64,000 bases of DNA. Source: Bacilliculturomica massiliensis (GTDB taxonomy: Bacteria; Bacillota; Clostridia; Peptostreptococcales; Anaerovoracaceae). The stretch spans positions 1,055,997 through 1,119,996 of the forward strand of contig NZ_LR027603.1 in the NCBI RefSeq assembly GCF_900605495.1. The letters are read 5' to 3'. Position numbers and translations under genes: made by a program. The notes beneath the pieces are model-generated. The model did no database searches. It saw only the letters and a list, made by a program, of their open reading frames with translations, and was not told the DNA's origin. Each line of letters opens with the position of its first letter. The first letter of the stretch is position 1. Shown here piece after piece: positions 36,628 to 45,437 of this stretch.

Positions 36628-38235
36628 ATGAGTACTAAGAAAAGTACGGCTTATGTCAACGGAAAGATCTTTACATCGGACGACAGCAATCTTTACGCGG
36701 AAGCGATGATCGTTGAAGGCGGAAGGGTACAGTGGATCGGACAGAAGGCGGATATGCCAGCGGGAGATCATGAAACGGTAGATCTGGCAGGAAAGCGGGT
36801 CGTGCCGGGCTTCATTGACGGACACATGCACCCGATCATGCTGGCGGACTTCAGCAAAAAGATCTCCGCACTGCCTCCGGCAGTCAACTCTCTGGAAGAC
36901 CTGGCAAAAGCCATCCGTGAGGTCAGGGAACGGCAGGAGGCCGGTCAGTGGATCCAGGGCTGGGGATATGACGAAGGGAAACTGGCGGAGAAGCGGTCGC
37001 CGAACCGCTACGACCTGGATAAGGGCTGCGATGATTCTCCTGTGATCATTTTCCGGACCTGCGGCCATGTAAACTGTGTAAACAGCAAAGCTCTGGAACT
37101 GGCCGGCATCACCAGAGATACGCCGGACCCTCAGGGCGGCGAGATCGACAGGGACGAAAAGGGCGAGCCCACAGGCATTCTCCGCGAAAATGCAAGAACT
37201 CTGGTCATGCCGCTGCTTCCCGCGTCCTCAGAAGAAGAAAAGATCGATGAACTGGTAGATCTGAGCGGGCTTTTGGCTTCCCAGGGCGTTACCGGCGCGG
37301 CGGATATCGGACAGCTCGGCGCCGGCGATATTTACGGGTATTACACCGCTGCGGCAAAAAAAGGCTTTAAGCAGAGGATTGGTATCTATTATATGTGGGA
37401 TTATTATTGGAAAGATCCGGACTTTTCCATTCCGAAGGAGCAGAGAGACGGAGACCAGCAGATCCATGTTTCCGGCTTAAAGACCGTAGGCGACGGCAGT
37501 TTCTCCGGAAGGACGGCCTGGGTCAGCCAGCCGTATTTCGGCAGCACCGATGAATACGGTATCCCGGTATGCTCCGATGAGCTGATGGAGAGCGCCATCG
37601 ACTTCTGCAAGAAGAATCACTGCCAGTACTCCATGCACGCTATGGGCGGTCAGGCCATCGACCGGATCATCGACAGGGTAGCGAAGGAAGATAAATGGAT
37701 GGAAGGGGATACCCCCCATCTGCGTCTCGAACACGTGACGGAGCCGTCGGAGAACGCCATTCAGAAGGCTGCGGAACACGGATTCGCCTTTGCGCTTCAG
37801 CCGATCTTCATCTATTCGGAGATCGAGAGTTACCTGAGAAATCTGGGGCCGGAGAGAACAAAACACGCCTATCCGATCCGGACTCTGCTTCAGAGAGGCG
37901 TCAACGTCTCTATTTCTACCGACGCGCCGGCAACCTCCTGGGCGACGCCCTCGGATCCGCTGCCGAACATCAAGTGCGCGGTGACCCGCTATGCTTACGA
38001 CGGCACAGACTGCGGGCAGGAGGAGGCCGTTGACGTAGAGACAGCCATCAAGCTCTACACAAGAGATTCGGCCTTCGCAACGGAGCTGAAAAATGCAGGA
38101 CAGCTGAAGCCGGGCTTCCACGCGGATTTCGTGGTACTCAGCGACGATATTCTGACGGTCGCTCCGGAGGATATCGACAAGATCAAGATCGATGCGACGT
38201 ACATAGACGGCGAAAAGGTATTTGAAAGAAAATAA
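36628..38235 (+). CDS. Amidohydrolase, YtcJ-like (amidohydrolase family 3)
   Basis: The 535-residue enzyme has the metal-binding HxH early on (GFIDGHMHP), later histidines in YSMHAMGG and LRLEHV, and the catalytic-type aspartate in SISTDAP. The plan and length match YtcJ-like hydrolases, which cleave N-acyl or N-formyl amides. A signal peptide is absent, so it works in the cytoplasm. An AAAGGAG site precedes the ATG at 36628; an in-frame start 17 codons upstream lacks one. Under sigma-54 control and beside an amino acid carrier, it may release an amino acid from an N-blocked form; the substrate is unknown. Confidence 0.9.
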   Translation: MSTKKSTAYVNGKIFTSDDSNLYAEAMIVEGGRVQWIGQKADMPAGDHETVDLAGKRVVPGFIDGHMHPIMLADFSKKISALPPAVNSLEDLAKAIREVRERQEAGQWIQGWGYDEGKLAEKRSPNRYDLDKGCDDSPVIIFRTCGHVNCVNSKALELAGITRDTPDPQGGEIDRDEKGEPTGILRENARTLVMPLLPASSEEEKIDELVDLSGLLASQGVTGAADIGQLGAGDIYGYYTAAAKKGFKQRIGIYYMWDYYWKDPDFSIPKEQRDGDQQIHVSGLKTVGDGSFSGRTAWVSQPYFGSTDEYGIPVCSDELMESAIDFCKKNHCQYSMHAMGGQAIDRIIDRVAKEDKWMEGDTPHLRLEHVTEPSENAIQKAAEHGFAFALQPIFIYSEIESYLRNLGPERTKHAYPIRTLLQRGVNVSISTDAPATSWATPSDPLPNIKCAVTRYAYDGTDCGQEEAVDVETAIKLYTRDSAFATELKNAGQLKPGFHADFVVLSDDILTVAPEDIDKIKIDATYIDGEKVFERK

Positions 38236-38244
38236 GTGTAAGTC

Positions 38245-38325
38245 CTTTTTTCATACGGCCCATATGAAAAAAGAGATGCCATATCTGAAGTAAAGTCCCC
38301 CGGGCGGAGCGGATCCGTCCGGGGG
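38245..38325 (+). repeat. Two hairpins between amidohydrolase and brnQ
   Basis: CTTTTTTCATA and TATGAAAAAAG form an 11-bp stem (38245-38273). CCCCCGGGCGGA pairs with TCCGTCCGGGGG (38297-38325) just before the brnQ ribosome site. Neither is followed by a T-run, so a role in RNA processing or in setting the ratio of the two products is more likely than termination. Confidence 0.5.
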
Positions 38326-38341
38326 CAATAGGGAGAGTAAT

Positions 38342-39718
38342 ATGATCAACGACAAAAAAACAGTGTTAAAAGACAGTCTTGTCATTGGGTTTGCCATGTT
38401 TGCCGTTTTCTTCGGCGCAGGCAATCTGGTGTTTCCGCCGCAGATCGGTCTGGTATCGGGAGCGCAAGTTATACCCGCTATCATTGGATTGGCTCTTTCC
38501 GGAATTTTATTTCCGATGCTGGCCGTGGCGGCGGTGGGAAACATGGGAAGCACCCTGCAGGAAATGACCAGACACGTCCATCCGAAGCTCCATGTGGCGT
38601 TTATGGCTGTGGGAATTCTGGGAGTCTGTTTCGGAACCATTCCCCGCTGCGGAGGCGTAGCTTACGAGGTGGGGCTGCTGGGGATCTTTCCTGAACTTCC
38701 GGCCGTTTCCAAGTGGATCTTCCTGCTGCTCTTCTTCGGCCTGTCCTTTATCCTGGCCAGCAGTAAGTCCACGGTTATGGACAATATCGGTAAATTCATC
38801 ACCCCGGTCCTGCTGATCTGCCTGCTGGCTATCGTGGTCCTGACCATCGTCAACCCGCTGGGCAAGCCTACAGGAGGAGTGGTGGACAACGCGTTCACCA
38901 ACGCCTTTACCACGGCGATCAATACAGGAGACGTGGCTACTGGCATCGTCTGCGCCGGTATCTTCATCGCCACGCTCAACGGCAAGGGCTATAAGCCGGG
39001 CAGGGCGCAGAAAATGATGCTGGTAAATATCATCGTGGTGGCGTTTGTCATCCTGTTTATCGTCTACGGCGGACTTTGCTGGCTGGGCTCCACGGGAACG
39101 GAGCTCTTTGCGCCGGACACGGACAACACCGTGCTTCTGGTGGGTCTGGTCCGCAATCTGGCGGGTTATACGGGCATTGTAGTCCTGTCCCTGGCAATTC
39201 TGTTTGCCACTTTCACCACGGCCGCAGGCATGATCGCCACGGCGGCGGACTGGGTGGTACAGCTGTCTCACGGAAAAGTACCTCATAAACTGGCGGCGCT
39301 GGTGCTGGCCATCGTGATCATGCTGGTGGCATCCACTGGGGTGAGCTTCGTCATCAGGCTTTCCGGACCGCTCTTTATGCTGCTGTTCGCACTGTGCGTC
39401 GTCCTCACCATATTGGGACTGTTCAAGAAGTTTTTGAACGACGGCGTATGGAAGGGCGCCTGTCTGATGGCGATCATCGTGGGCTTTTACCAGGCCTACG
39501 CGGTGGCAGTGGCCAACGCGCTGATCCCGCAGGTTCCCTTTATCGATTCCATCTTCAACGCCGTACCTCTGGCGGCCATGGGATTCCCCTGGCTGGTACC
39601 CTCGGCAGTGGGCGGTATCGTAGGCGGCATCATCTGGAAGGTCATGAAGAAAGAGAGCATCGCTGATGAGATCGATCAGCTGATCGCCCAGGGGGACGGT
39701 CCCCAGAGTGCCGCGTAA
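38342..39718 (+). CDS. brnQ: Branched-chain amino acid carrier BrnQ
   Basis: The 458-residue membrane protein has 12 hydrophobic segments and the family opening LVIGFAMFAVFFGAGNLVFPPQIG. The family imports leucine, isoleucine and valine with Na+ or H+. Other marks are LLFFGLSFILASSKSTVMDNIGKFITP and TTAAGMIATAADW. It lies 106 bp behind the amidohydrolase with no promoter that I can see, so it is probably expressed from the same sigma-54 promoter. Its terminator follows 97 bp after the stop. Confidence 0.95.
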   Translation: MINDKKTVLKDSLVIGFAMFAVFFGAGNLVFPPQIGLVSGAQVIPAIIGLALSGILFPMLAVAAVGNMGSTLQEMTRHVHPKLHVAFMAVGILGVCFGTIPRCGGVAYEVGLLGIFPELPAVSKWIFLLLFFGLSFILASSKSTVMDNIGKFITPVLLICLLAIVVLTIVNPLGKPTGGVVDNAFTNAFTTAINTGDVATGIVCAGIFIATLNGKGYKPGRAQKMMLVNIIVVAFVILFIVYGGLCWLGSTGTELFAPDTDNTVLLVGLVRNLAGYTGIVVLSLAILFATFTTAAGMIATAADWVVQLSHGKVPHKLAALVLAIVIMLVASTGVSFVIRLSGPLFMLLFALCVVLTILGLFKKFLNDGVWKGACLMAIIVGFYQAYAVAVANALIPQVPFIDSIFNAVPLAAMGFPWLVPSAVGGIVGGIIWKVMKKESIADEIDQLIAQGDGPQSAA

Positions 39719-39787
39719 GGTCGCGGTTCGATTCAGCCTTCCCTTTTCCCTTTGCGATCTGTTTTTGAATCAGTTCAGATGGAATTA

Positions 39788-39801
39788 ATTCGGGACTGAA
39801 T
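39788..39801 (+). promoter_or_regulatory. Candidate activator site upstream of crotonase
   Basis: ATTCG-GGAC-TGAAT matches the ATTCA-N4-TGAAT palindrome found before the other two promoters of the island in 9 of 10 arm positions. It is 144 bp before the -24 element. Extra half sites GATTCAG (39730) and TTGAATCAG (39765) lie nearby. Confidence 0.45.
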
Positions 39802-39815
39802 CAAAGTTTTCCTGT

Positions 39816-39860
39816 ACCGGTTCCTGCTGCACGTCCTCTGGACGCGGGAACCGGTTTTTC
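39816..39860 (+). terminator. Terminator of brnQ
   Basis: ACCGGTTCC pairs with GGAACCGGT over a 22-base loop, followed by TTTTT. Confidence 0.82.
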
Positions 39861-39944
39861 TATTTACGCAGAAATGAGAGTTTCCAGTCTTTGAGACATT
39901 TCTTTGCTGTTATCTTCAGATCGGTCTTCCGCTCTCCCCTTTGT

Positions 39945-39960
39945 TGGCACGTAATTTGCG
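39945..39960 (+). promoter_or_regulatory. Sigma-54 promoter of the crotonase gene
   Basis: TGGCACG-N4-TTGCG matches the -24/-12 consensus with correct spacing. The leader to the ATG is about 127 bases. Confidence 0.9.
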
Positions 39961-40098
39961 ATAATATCAGGACAGAATAGGCGTAATTCTGTTTTCTGCC
40001 GGCATTCCGGACGGGGCTTGCGAAAGCCCGGCGAAAAGGGATGGATAAGCCGGTAGAGAAGAAACGGCGGCGCAGAGCAAAGCGCACAGGAGGGAAAA

Positions 40099-40878
40099 AT
40101 GGAATATAAGAATATTAAATTGGAACTGGAAGACGGGATCGCCGTGGTGACCATCGCCAGGCCCAAGGCGCTGAACGCGCTGAATACCCACGTGATCAAC
40201 GAGCTGATCCATGCGTTTGAGTGGATCGACAAGGCCGCGGAAGCGAAGGCGGCCATTCTCACGGGAGAGGGCCGCGCCTTTGTGGCCGGCGCGGATATCT
40301 CACAGATGAAGGATCTGGATATCAGAGACGGCAGAGACATGACGCTGCTGGGCCAGGGGCTCATGGAGCTGATCGAGACCATCGACAAGCCCGTCATCGC
40401 CGCAGTGAACGGATTCGCGCTGGGCGGAGGCTGTGAGATCTCCATGGCCTGCGATATCCGTATCTGCTCAGAAAAGGCCAGGTTCGGTCAGCCTGAAGTC
40501 AATCTGGGCATTATTCCAGGCTACGGCGGAACTCAGCGTCTGCCCCGGCTGGTGGGAAAGGGCATGGCTAAATATCTGATCATGACAGGGGAGCAGATCG
40601 ACGCGCAGGAGGCTTACCGGATCGGTCTGGTGCAGAAGGTGGTCCCCGCGGAGGAACTGATGGATCAGGCGAAGGCCATCGCTGAAACGATCATGGCAAA
40701 GGCGCCCGTGGCCATCAAGATGGCAAAACACGCGGTGAACAACGGCATGAACGTAGATCTCAGATCCGGCGTGGCCTACGAGGCGGAAGCCTATACTACG
40801 ACTTTTTCCACGAAAGACCGGACGGAAGGAATGACAGCCTTTGTGGAAAAGCGGACTCCATCCTTCGAGAACAGATAA
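40099..40878 (+). CDS. crt: Crotonase / short-chain enoyl-CoA hydratase
   Basis: The 259-residue enzyme hydrates crotonyl-CoA to 3-hydroxybutyryl-CoA. It has the oxyanion-hole motifs FVAGADISQM and ALGGGCEISMACD and both catalytic glutamates (GGGCEIS and FGQPEVNLGIIPGYGGTQRL), so hydratase activity should be intact. Length and motifs fit clostridial Crt. It is transcribed alone from its own sigma-54 promoter and ends in a strong terminator, but belongs functionally with the abfD-thl-hbd genes on the far side of the regulator. Confidence 0.95.
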   Translation: MEYKNIKLELEDGIAVVTIARPKALNALNTHVINELIHAFEWIDKAAEAKAAILTGEGRAFVAGADISQMKDLDIRDGRDMTLLGQGLMELIETIDKPVIAAVNGFALGGGCEISMACDIRICSEKARFGQPEVNLGIIPGYGGTQRLPRLVGKGMAKYLIMTGEQIDAQEAYRIGLVQKVVPAEELMDQAKAIAETIMAKAPVAIKMAKHAVNNGMNVDLRSGVAYEAEAYTTTFSTKDRTEGMTAFVEKRTPSFENR

Positions 40879-40957
40879 AGCCGCGGCGCTCTCTCTAACT
40901 TCAGTTGAGAAGGCGTGTGTGCTCTTGTCAATTGAAGCTATCATTGATACATACAAG

Positions 40958-41005
40958 AAAAAGTCCTTCCTATCCCGCTGTTTTGGGGATGGGAAGGACT
41001 TTTTC
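40958..41005. terminator. Bidirectional terminator after crotonase
   Basis: AAAAAGTCCTTCC pairs with GGAAGGACTTTTT. Being A-rich on one arm and T-rich on the other, it can end both crt (+) and the regulator operon (-). Confidence 0.88.
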
Positions 41006-41089
41006 TCTTTTGCGGGCAGAAGATCTTTATATCGCGCCGGGCGGCCGGCGCTGCCGGAAGCGCCGTCGGTCCGGCCTGTCCGCTGGCCT

Positions 41090-41368
41090 TCATCCGCAGG
41101 CCTGTGCGCAGCGGTCTACGATCTCACAGGCGGCGTTCAGGTCTCCAGTGTTGATCAGGGCGGCAGGGCAGGGATAAGTCCCGGTAAGGAGACATTCCGA
41201 ACGGCAGCCGTTGATGAGCAGAATAAAATCACAGCCCGTATCTTCATTGAATACAGAGAAAGAGATCTCCGGAAAACGTTCACACAGGCGCTGGTAGAGC
41301 TGCAGCCTGTCGAATCTGGGATTGCAGCCGCCGCAGAAAAGCACGCCGGCTTTAATACCTGTTTTCAT
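41090..41368 (-). CDS. Small CGGC protein, hypothetical
   Basis: The 92-residue protein begins MKTGIKAGVLFCGGCNPRFDR and later has DFILLINGCRSECLLTG, so two cysteine pairs (CGGC and CRSEC) sit in an alternating strand/helix pattern, as in a small redox or metal-binding domain. GGGGAGG lies 9 bp before the ATG. It overlaps the end of the activator gene by 17 bp and is surely cotranscribed with it. I recall comparable CGGCNPR proteins in clostridial fermentation clusters but know no function. It may carry a cofactor or act with the activator as a sensor; both ideas are speculative. Confidence 0.72.
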   Translation of the reverse strand: MKTGIKAGVLFCGGCNPRFDRLQLYQRLCERFPEISFSVFNEDTGCDFILLINGCRSECLLTGTYPCPAALINTGDLNAACEIVDRCAQACG

Positions 41369-43472
41369 CGCCCTCATCCTCCCCGGTCTTGCAATATTCT
41401 TTGTACTTGCGGAAGAGCGTAGGCTGGCTGACTCCCAACAGCGCCGCGGCCTTGTAGGTGGTTTTCACCCGGCGCATCGCCCGGGTGATGAGTATGGTCT
41501 CCACTTCGCGGACCGCGTCGTTTAAGGGCATGATCCCGTCCACCGTTATTTTGGCAGGGGAACTGCCTGAGGACTGCGCCGATGACTGATAATTGAGCAG
41601 AAAGCTGTCGATGACGTCCTCATCGCTCATGACGAACTGTTTTTCGATAAAGTTGCCCATCTCACGGATGTTTCCCGGCCATTCATAATCCATGAGCTGA
41701 TTGATGAAGTTGGAAGTGATGATCTTGTTCTCGTTGTATTTCTCATTCAGATCCCGGATAAAATGTTCCGCCAGCCCGGGGATCTCGTCCAGTCGTTCGC
41801 GCAGAGGCGGAATGGTGATGGAAAATACATTCAGGCGATAGAATAGGTCGCTGCGGAAGGTCCCCCGGGCGATCATCTCCTCCAGATTGCGATTGGTGGC
41901 CGCGATGATCCTCACGTCTACTTTTTTGCTTTTCGTGTCGCCGACTCTCGTCACCTCGCCGTCCTGAAGCACACGCAGCAGGGTGGACTGCAATCCCAGG
42001 GGCATTTCGCCGATCTCATCCAGAAACAGGGTGCCCCTGTCCGCCAGTTCAAACAGACCTACCTTGCCCTTGGAGCTGGCGTTGGTAAAGGCCCCCGGGG
42101 CGTAGCCGAAGAGTTCTGATTCCAGCAGATTGGCGGGGATCGCCGCGCAGTTGATCTTGATATAGTTATTGTCCTTCCTCAGACTGTTCATGTGTATGTA
42201 GCGGGCGATGATCTCTTTGCCCACGCCAGTTTCCCCCAGGATGAGCACGGTGGAGGCCTTGGAAGAGACCTTTTTGGCCAGCTTCAGGACCTCCTTCGTC
42301 TGCTTGCTGTCACAGACGATGCGCTCTGAGGAGATATCGCGGAACAGTTCTTCCTGATAGAGACTGGACGCCATTTTGGAGAGCTGCAGTTCCTTTTCCA
42401 GCGTCACCAGTTCAGTAATGTCGCGCACATTGGTTATGACCTGCTTCACCTCTCCGTTTTCGTCGAAGATGGGACTGCCCGTAATGATGAGATTTTTCTT
42501 GTTGGGAGCCGTCTGGGTGCGGGTCACGGGCTTTTTCTGTTTGACTACCTCGTCGGTCACATAGACGGGGAGGACGCCTTCCCTGACCAGATCCTTCATG
42601 TAACGTCCCACGATGGTTTCTTTTGGGATACCCGTTATCCTGTTGTAGGATCTGTTTACCTTGAGCGTCAGGCCCTCCGCATTCGTTATGTAGATCCCGT
42701 CGTAGGAGTTTTCGATGATGGCTTCCAGATTCTTTTCACTCTCTCTGATCAGCGCAAGCTCCCGCTGAGTTTTTTCGGAATCGGTCACATCCTGAAATAC
42801 GCTGATAGCGCCGACGCTTCGCCCGTGTATTTTCAGGATCGTGCGGTTTGCTTCAATGATCTTGTCGTTTAAAGCGCTCTTGTGATTGATCTGGGGATCT
42901 CCCTGGAATAGAAAATCGCTGAGGGAACAGGCGGGGATGGCCTCCGGCAGGGGGCGGCCCACCACCTTGGCTGCGTCCACATCACAGATTTCCGCGGCCG
43001 TTTTGTTGATGCAGACGATATTCTTCTGTTCATCCATGGCGATGATACCGTTGTGACAGGAATCCAGAATCGAATCGATGATGGTCAGCGTATTGTCCAT
43101 GGTGTGCTGATGGAGCAGATCATTGGCTTTTCTGTCGATAATGCCCACGCATTCCTGCCCGTCATATAAAAGCAGATATTGGTTGGTCAGATTCTGTTTG
43201 CTGAAGGAAGAAAACTGGGCGATGTCGATGGGCCGCACATCGGTCTCCACAAATTCCTCCCAGGTCAATACCGCCAGGCGGTCCGCCTGCATGAGCAGGG
43301 ACTGGATGCGGATCACACCGGCGACGGCGCCGTGTTCCATCAGGAGCAGATAATCGATGTCGCCGGACGCTGCTTTCATGATCGTTGGAACGACGGGGGA
43401 GGTCGCGCATATTTCTAAAACCGGTGAGACCGTTGGCTGAAGCTGTGCGTGAAAAAACGATGAATTGAGCAA
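41352..43472 (-). CDS. PAS-containing AAA+ sigma-54 activator of the fermentation island
   Basis: The start is read as TTG at 43472, because AAAGGAGGT stands 7 bp before it; two ATGs upstream (43511, 43535) lack such a site. The 706-residue protein has an N-terminal region of about 120 residues with a CBS-like look (VSPVLEICATSPVVPTIMKAASGD), two PAS domains (about 125-225 and 250-350), an AAA+ domain (GETGVGKEIIARYIH, LFLDEIGEMPLG) and a Fis-type helix-turn-helix (YKAAALLGVSQPTLFRKY). The sigma-54 contact loop reads GAFTNA instead of GAFTGA. It is divergent from the aminotransferase and is the probable activator of the three nearby sigma-54 promoters. Confidence 0.92.
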   Translation of the reverse strand: MLNSSFFHAQLQPTVSPVLEICATSPVVPTIMKAASGDIDYLLLMEHGAVAGVIRIQSLLMQADRLAVLTWEEFVETDVRPIDIAQFSSFSKQNLTNQYLLLYDGQECVGIIDRKANDLLHQHTMDNTLTIIDSILDSCHNGIIAMDEQKNIVCINKTAAEICDVDAAKVVGRPLPEAIPACSLSDFLFQGDPQINHKSALNDKIIEANRTILKIHGRSVGAISVFQDVTDSEKTQRELALIRESEKNLEAIIENSYDGIYITNAEGLTLKVNRSYNRITGIPKETIVGRYMKDLVREGVLPVYVTDEVVKQKKPVTRTQTAPNKKNLIITGSPIFDENGEVKQVITNVRDITELVTLEKELQLSKMASSLYQEELFRDISSERIVCDSKQTKEVLKLAKKVSSKASTVLILGETGVGKEIIARYIHMNSLRKDNNYIKINCAAIPANLLESELFGYAPGAFTNASSKGKVGLFELADRGTLFLDEIGEMPLGLQSTLLRVLQDGEVTRVGDTKSKKVDVRIIAATNRNLEEMIARGTFRSDLFYRLNVFSITIPPLRERLDEIPGLAEHFIRDLNEKYNENKIITSNFINQLMDYEWPGNIREMGNFIEKQFVMSDEDVIDSFLLNYQSSAQSSGSSPAKITVDGIMPLNDAVREVETILITRAMRRVKTTYKAAALLGVSQPTLFRKYKEYCKTGEDEGDENRY

Positions 43473-43589
43473 TTTTATGACCTCCTTTGATTTTGAGGAA
43501 GATCGAACCATGTAAAAAAGTCCGTCTACAGGCAATTTGTTTCATTAGAATCAGTGTACAATATGGAACAGAAAAAGACAATTCATTTA

Positions 43590-43603
43590 ATTCAAAATTG
43601 GAT
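43590..43603 (+). promoter_or_regulatory. Candidate activator site between activator and aminotransferase genes
   Basis: ATTCA-AAAT-TGGAT matches the island palindrome in 9 of 10 arm positions, with a further ATTCA half at 43581. It is 117 bp before the -24 element and about the same distance before the activator's own start, so self-regulation is possible. The rest of 43473-43719 shows no gene. Confidence 0.45.
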
Positions 43604-43719
43604 TTTTTATTTAAAGCTAAATTAAATGAGGAGGAAATTCAAGGGCTGATCCAGGAGAAAAAAGCGCAGAGCCCTTCATTTTATCAGCTTTTATAGAATT
43701 TCATGGATCTTATCCCGCT

Positions 43720-43735
43720 TGGCACGGGGCTTGCT
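43720..43735 (+). promoter_or_regulatory. Sigma-54 promoter of the aminotransferase gene
   Basis: TGGCACG-N4-TTGCT is a full -24/-12 match. The leader to 43897 is about 150 bases long. Confidence 0.93.
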
Positions 43736-43896
43736 TTAGTATATAGTCATAATACCTTCAGTTGGCAAGAGCGCGTCAGCGGAAGGTAAATGAGATCAAT
43801 GAAATGAGGACGATGGAGGAAAGGAGGGACATGAGTGCTGCGTCCCCGTCGTGTCTGTTTGATGCATCTATATATTCTTTAAGTTGGAGAAGAGAA

Positions 43897-45201
43897 ATGA
43901 AAGAATTTGAAACGGGAAAATCGAAGGCGTTATTTGAAGAGACGAAAAAGTATCTGGTGGACGGAGCCGGGAGTTCTTTCCACAAGGCTGCTGTGGAGGA
44001 ATATCCTATCTGCATGACTCATGGCAGGGGGAGCAAGCTCTATGATGTGGACGGAAACGAATACATCGATTACGTTGCAGGCTTCGGTCCGATGATCCTG
44101 GGGTACAGCCCCGACTGTGTGAACGAGGCGGTAAAGGAGCAGATCGGCAGGGGATCTCAGTTTTCCGCCACGACGCCGCAGCTGTGCCGGCTGTCGAAAA
44201 AGCTGACGGAGATCATTCCTTCAGCGGAGATGGTCAGCTTTCAGAGCTCCGGAACAGAGGCGAACATGCATGCCTTTCGCGTTGCGAGAGCTTACACGGG
44301 AAGGAACAAGATCGTGAAGTTTGAGGGGCAGTACCACGGATGGTCCGATGAACAAAAAATTACCATCGGCGCCAGTGATGTGGGATGTCTGGGTCCCAGA
44401 AATCAGCCGTGGAAGCTGTTGGGATCGGCGGGTCAGCGTGCTGCGGCGGGAGACGATCTGATCATCGCTCCGTGGAACGATCTGGAGATCCTTGAAAACA
44501 TCTTTATACGGGACGGTCAGGATATCGCGGCGGTCATCACCGAGCCGTACATGTGCGACGAGGGACCGATCATGCCCCGGGAGGGCTATCTGAATGGACT
44601 TCGCCAGCTCACAAAGAAGTATAACATTCTGCTGATCTTCGACGAGGTCATTACCGGTTTTCGGATGGCCCTGGGCGGCGCCCAGCAGTATTTCGGCGTT
44701 ACTCCCGACATGAGCGTATTCGGAAAAGCTATCGCGGCGGGATATTCTCTGTCCATGGTCTGCGGCAGCAGAGAGATCATGAGCTGCGGCGTTCATCCAT
44801 CCGGAACATTCAACGCCAACCCCATCGCCGTGGCGGCTTCGCTGGCCGCCATCGAAGCGCTCTCAGAGCCGGGCTTTTACCAGCGCCTGGAGCGCCTGGG
44901 GCTGATGCTGGCCGAGGGGATCGTGGAGACAGGCAAAAAGCATGGATTAAAAATATATGCTGCAGCTCACGGCGGGATCGTGCAGATGCAGATGGGCATC
45001 GACCGCGCCCCTCTCGATTTCCGGGATGTGCTGCAGAATGTAGATTCCAGGACCTACAATCAGGTTTTCCTGAAGACCGCCCGCTACGGCGTCAGGATCA
45101 CCTCCAGCAGAGGACGCATTTACATCTCCGCCGCACACACAGAGGAGGATATCCAAAAGACCCTCGCCGTGTTCGATCAGGTTTTTTCCGAATTAAACTG
45201 A
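43897..45201 (+). CDS. Class III aminotransferase, glutamate-1-semialdehyde aminomutase-like
   Basis: The 434-residue PLP enzyme has SSGTEANMHAFRVARAYTGRNKIVKFEGQYHGWSD, IFDEVITGFR and the PLP lysine in VFGKAIAAGYS. Closest overall to glutamate-1-semialdehyde aminomutase, it lies in a fermentation island, without tetrapyrrole genes around it, so a transaminase or aminomutase acting on a 3- or 4-amino acid is more likely. The start MKEFETGKSK has GGAG 7 bp upstream; an in-frame ATG at 43831 behind AAGGAGG would add 22 residues that do not look like part of the fold. It is transcribed from a sigma-54 promoter. Confidence 0.85.
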   Translation: MKEFETGKSKALFEETKKYLVDGAGSSFHKAAVEEYPICMTHGRGSKLYDVDGNEYIDYVAGFGPMILGYSPDCVNEAVKEQIGRGSQFSATTPQLCRLSKKLTEIIPSAEMVSFQSSGTEANMHAFRVARAYTGRNKIVKFEGQYHGWSDEQKITIGASDVGCLGPRNQPWKLLGSAGQRAAAGDDLIIAPWNDLEILENIFIRDGQDIAAVITEPYMCDEGPIMPREGYLNGLRQLTKKYNILLIFDEVITGFRMALGGAQQYFGVTPDMSVFGKAIAAGYSLSMVCGSREIMSCGVHPSGTFNANPIAVAASLAAIEALSEPGFYQRLERLGLMLAEGIVETGKKHGLKIYAAAHGGIVQMQMGIDRAPLDFRDVLQNVDSRTYNQVFLKTARYGVRITSSRGRIYISAAHTEEDIQKTLAVFDQVFSELN

Positions 45202-45315
45202 GAGCAGACGTCCAGCTCCGGCGCGGCCCCGCCGGTAAAGCGGGCAACAGCGACTGCCCGACGGCGTGGACGGAGTTGGAGAAAAGAGAGAGAAAAGAGT
45301 ACGCGCTGCAGAAAG

Positions 45316-45354
45316 ATTCAGAAATGAATAAAATCATACGATTCAATATTGAAT
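45316..45354 (+). promoter_or_regulatory. Two candidate activator sites before the CoA-transferase operon
   Basis: Two perfect ATTCA-N4-TGAAT palindromes lie at 45316-45329 (N4 GAAA) and 45341-45354 (N4 ATAT), with centres 25 bp apart. The second extends to GATTCAATATTGAATC. They are 84-122 bp before the -24 element. Confidence 0.6.
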
Positions 45355-45437
45355 CAATAATACAAACCTTGATCAATGCAGTAAGAAAAAATGGACGGAA
45401 AACGGTCAAAACGTGGAAATATGGCGATTCTTCCCGT

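Noticed and set aside
43487-43696. Possible 69-residue protein on the plus strand
   Set aside because: It spans the divergent control region with candidate activator sites, has no ribosome site at its start, and its sequence is unlike any family I know.
43897-45201. Naming the aminotransferase hemL for heme synthesis
   Set aside because: No tetrapyrrole genes surround it, it has a sigma-54 promoter, and it belongs to a fermentation island; aminomutase-like proteins often have other substrates.
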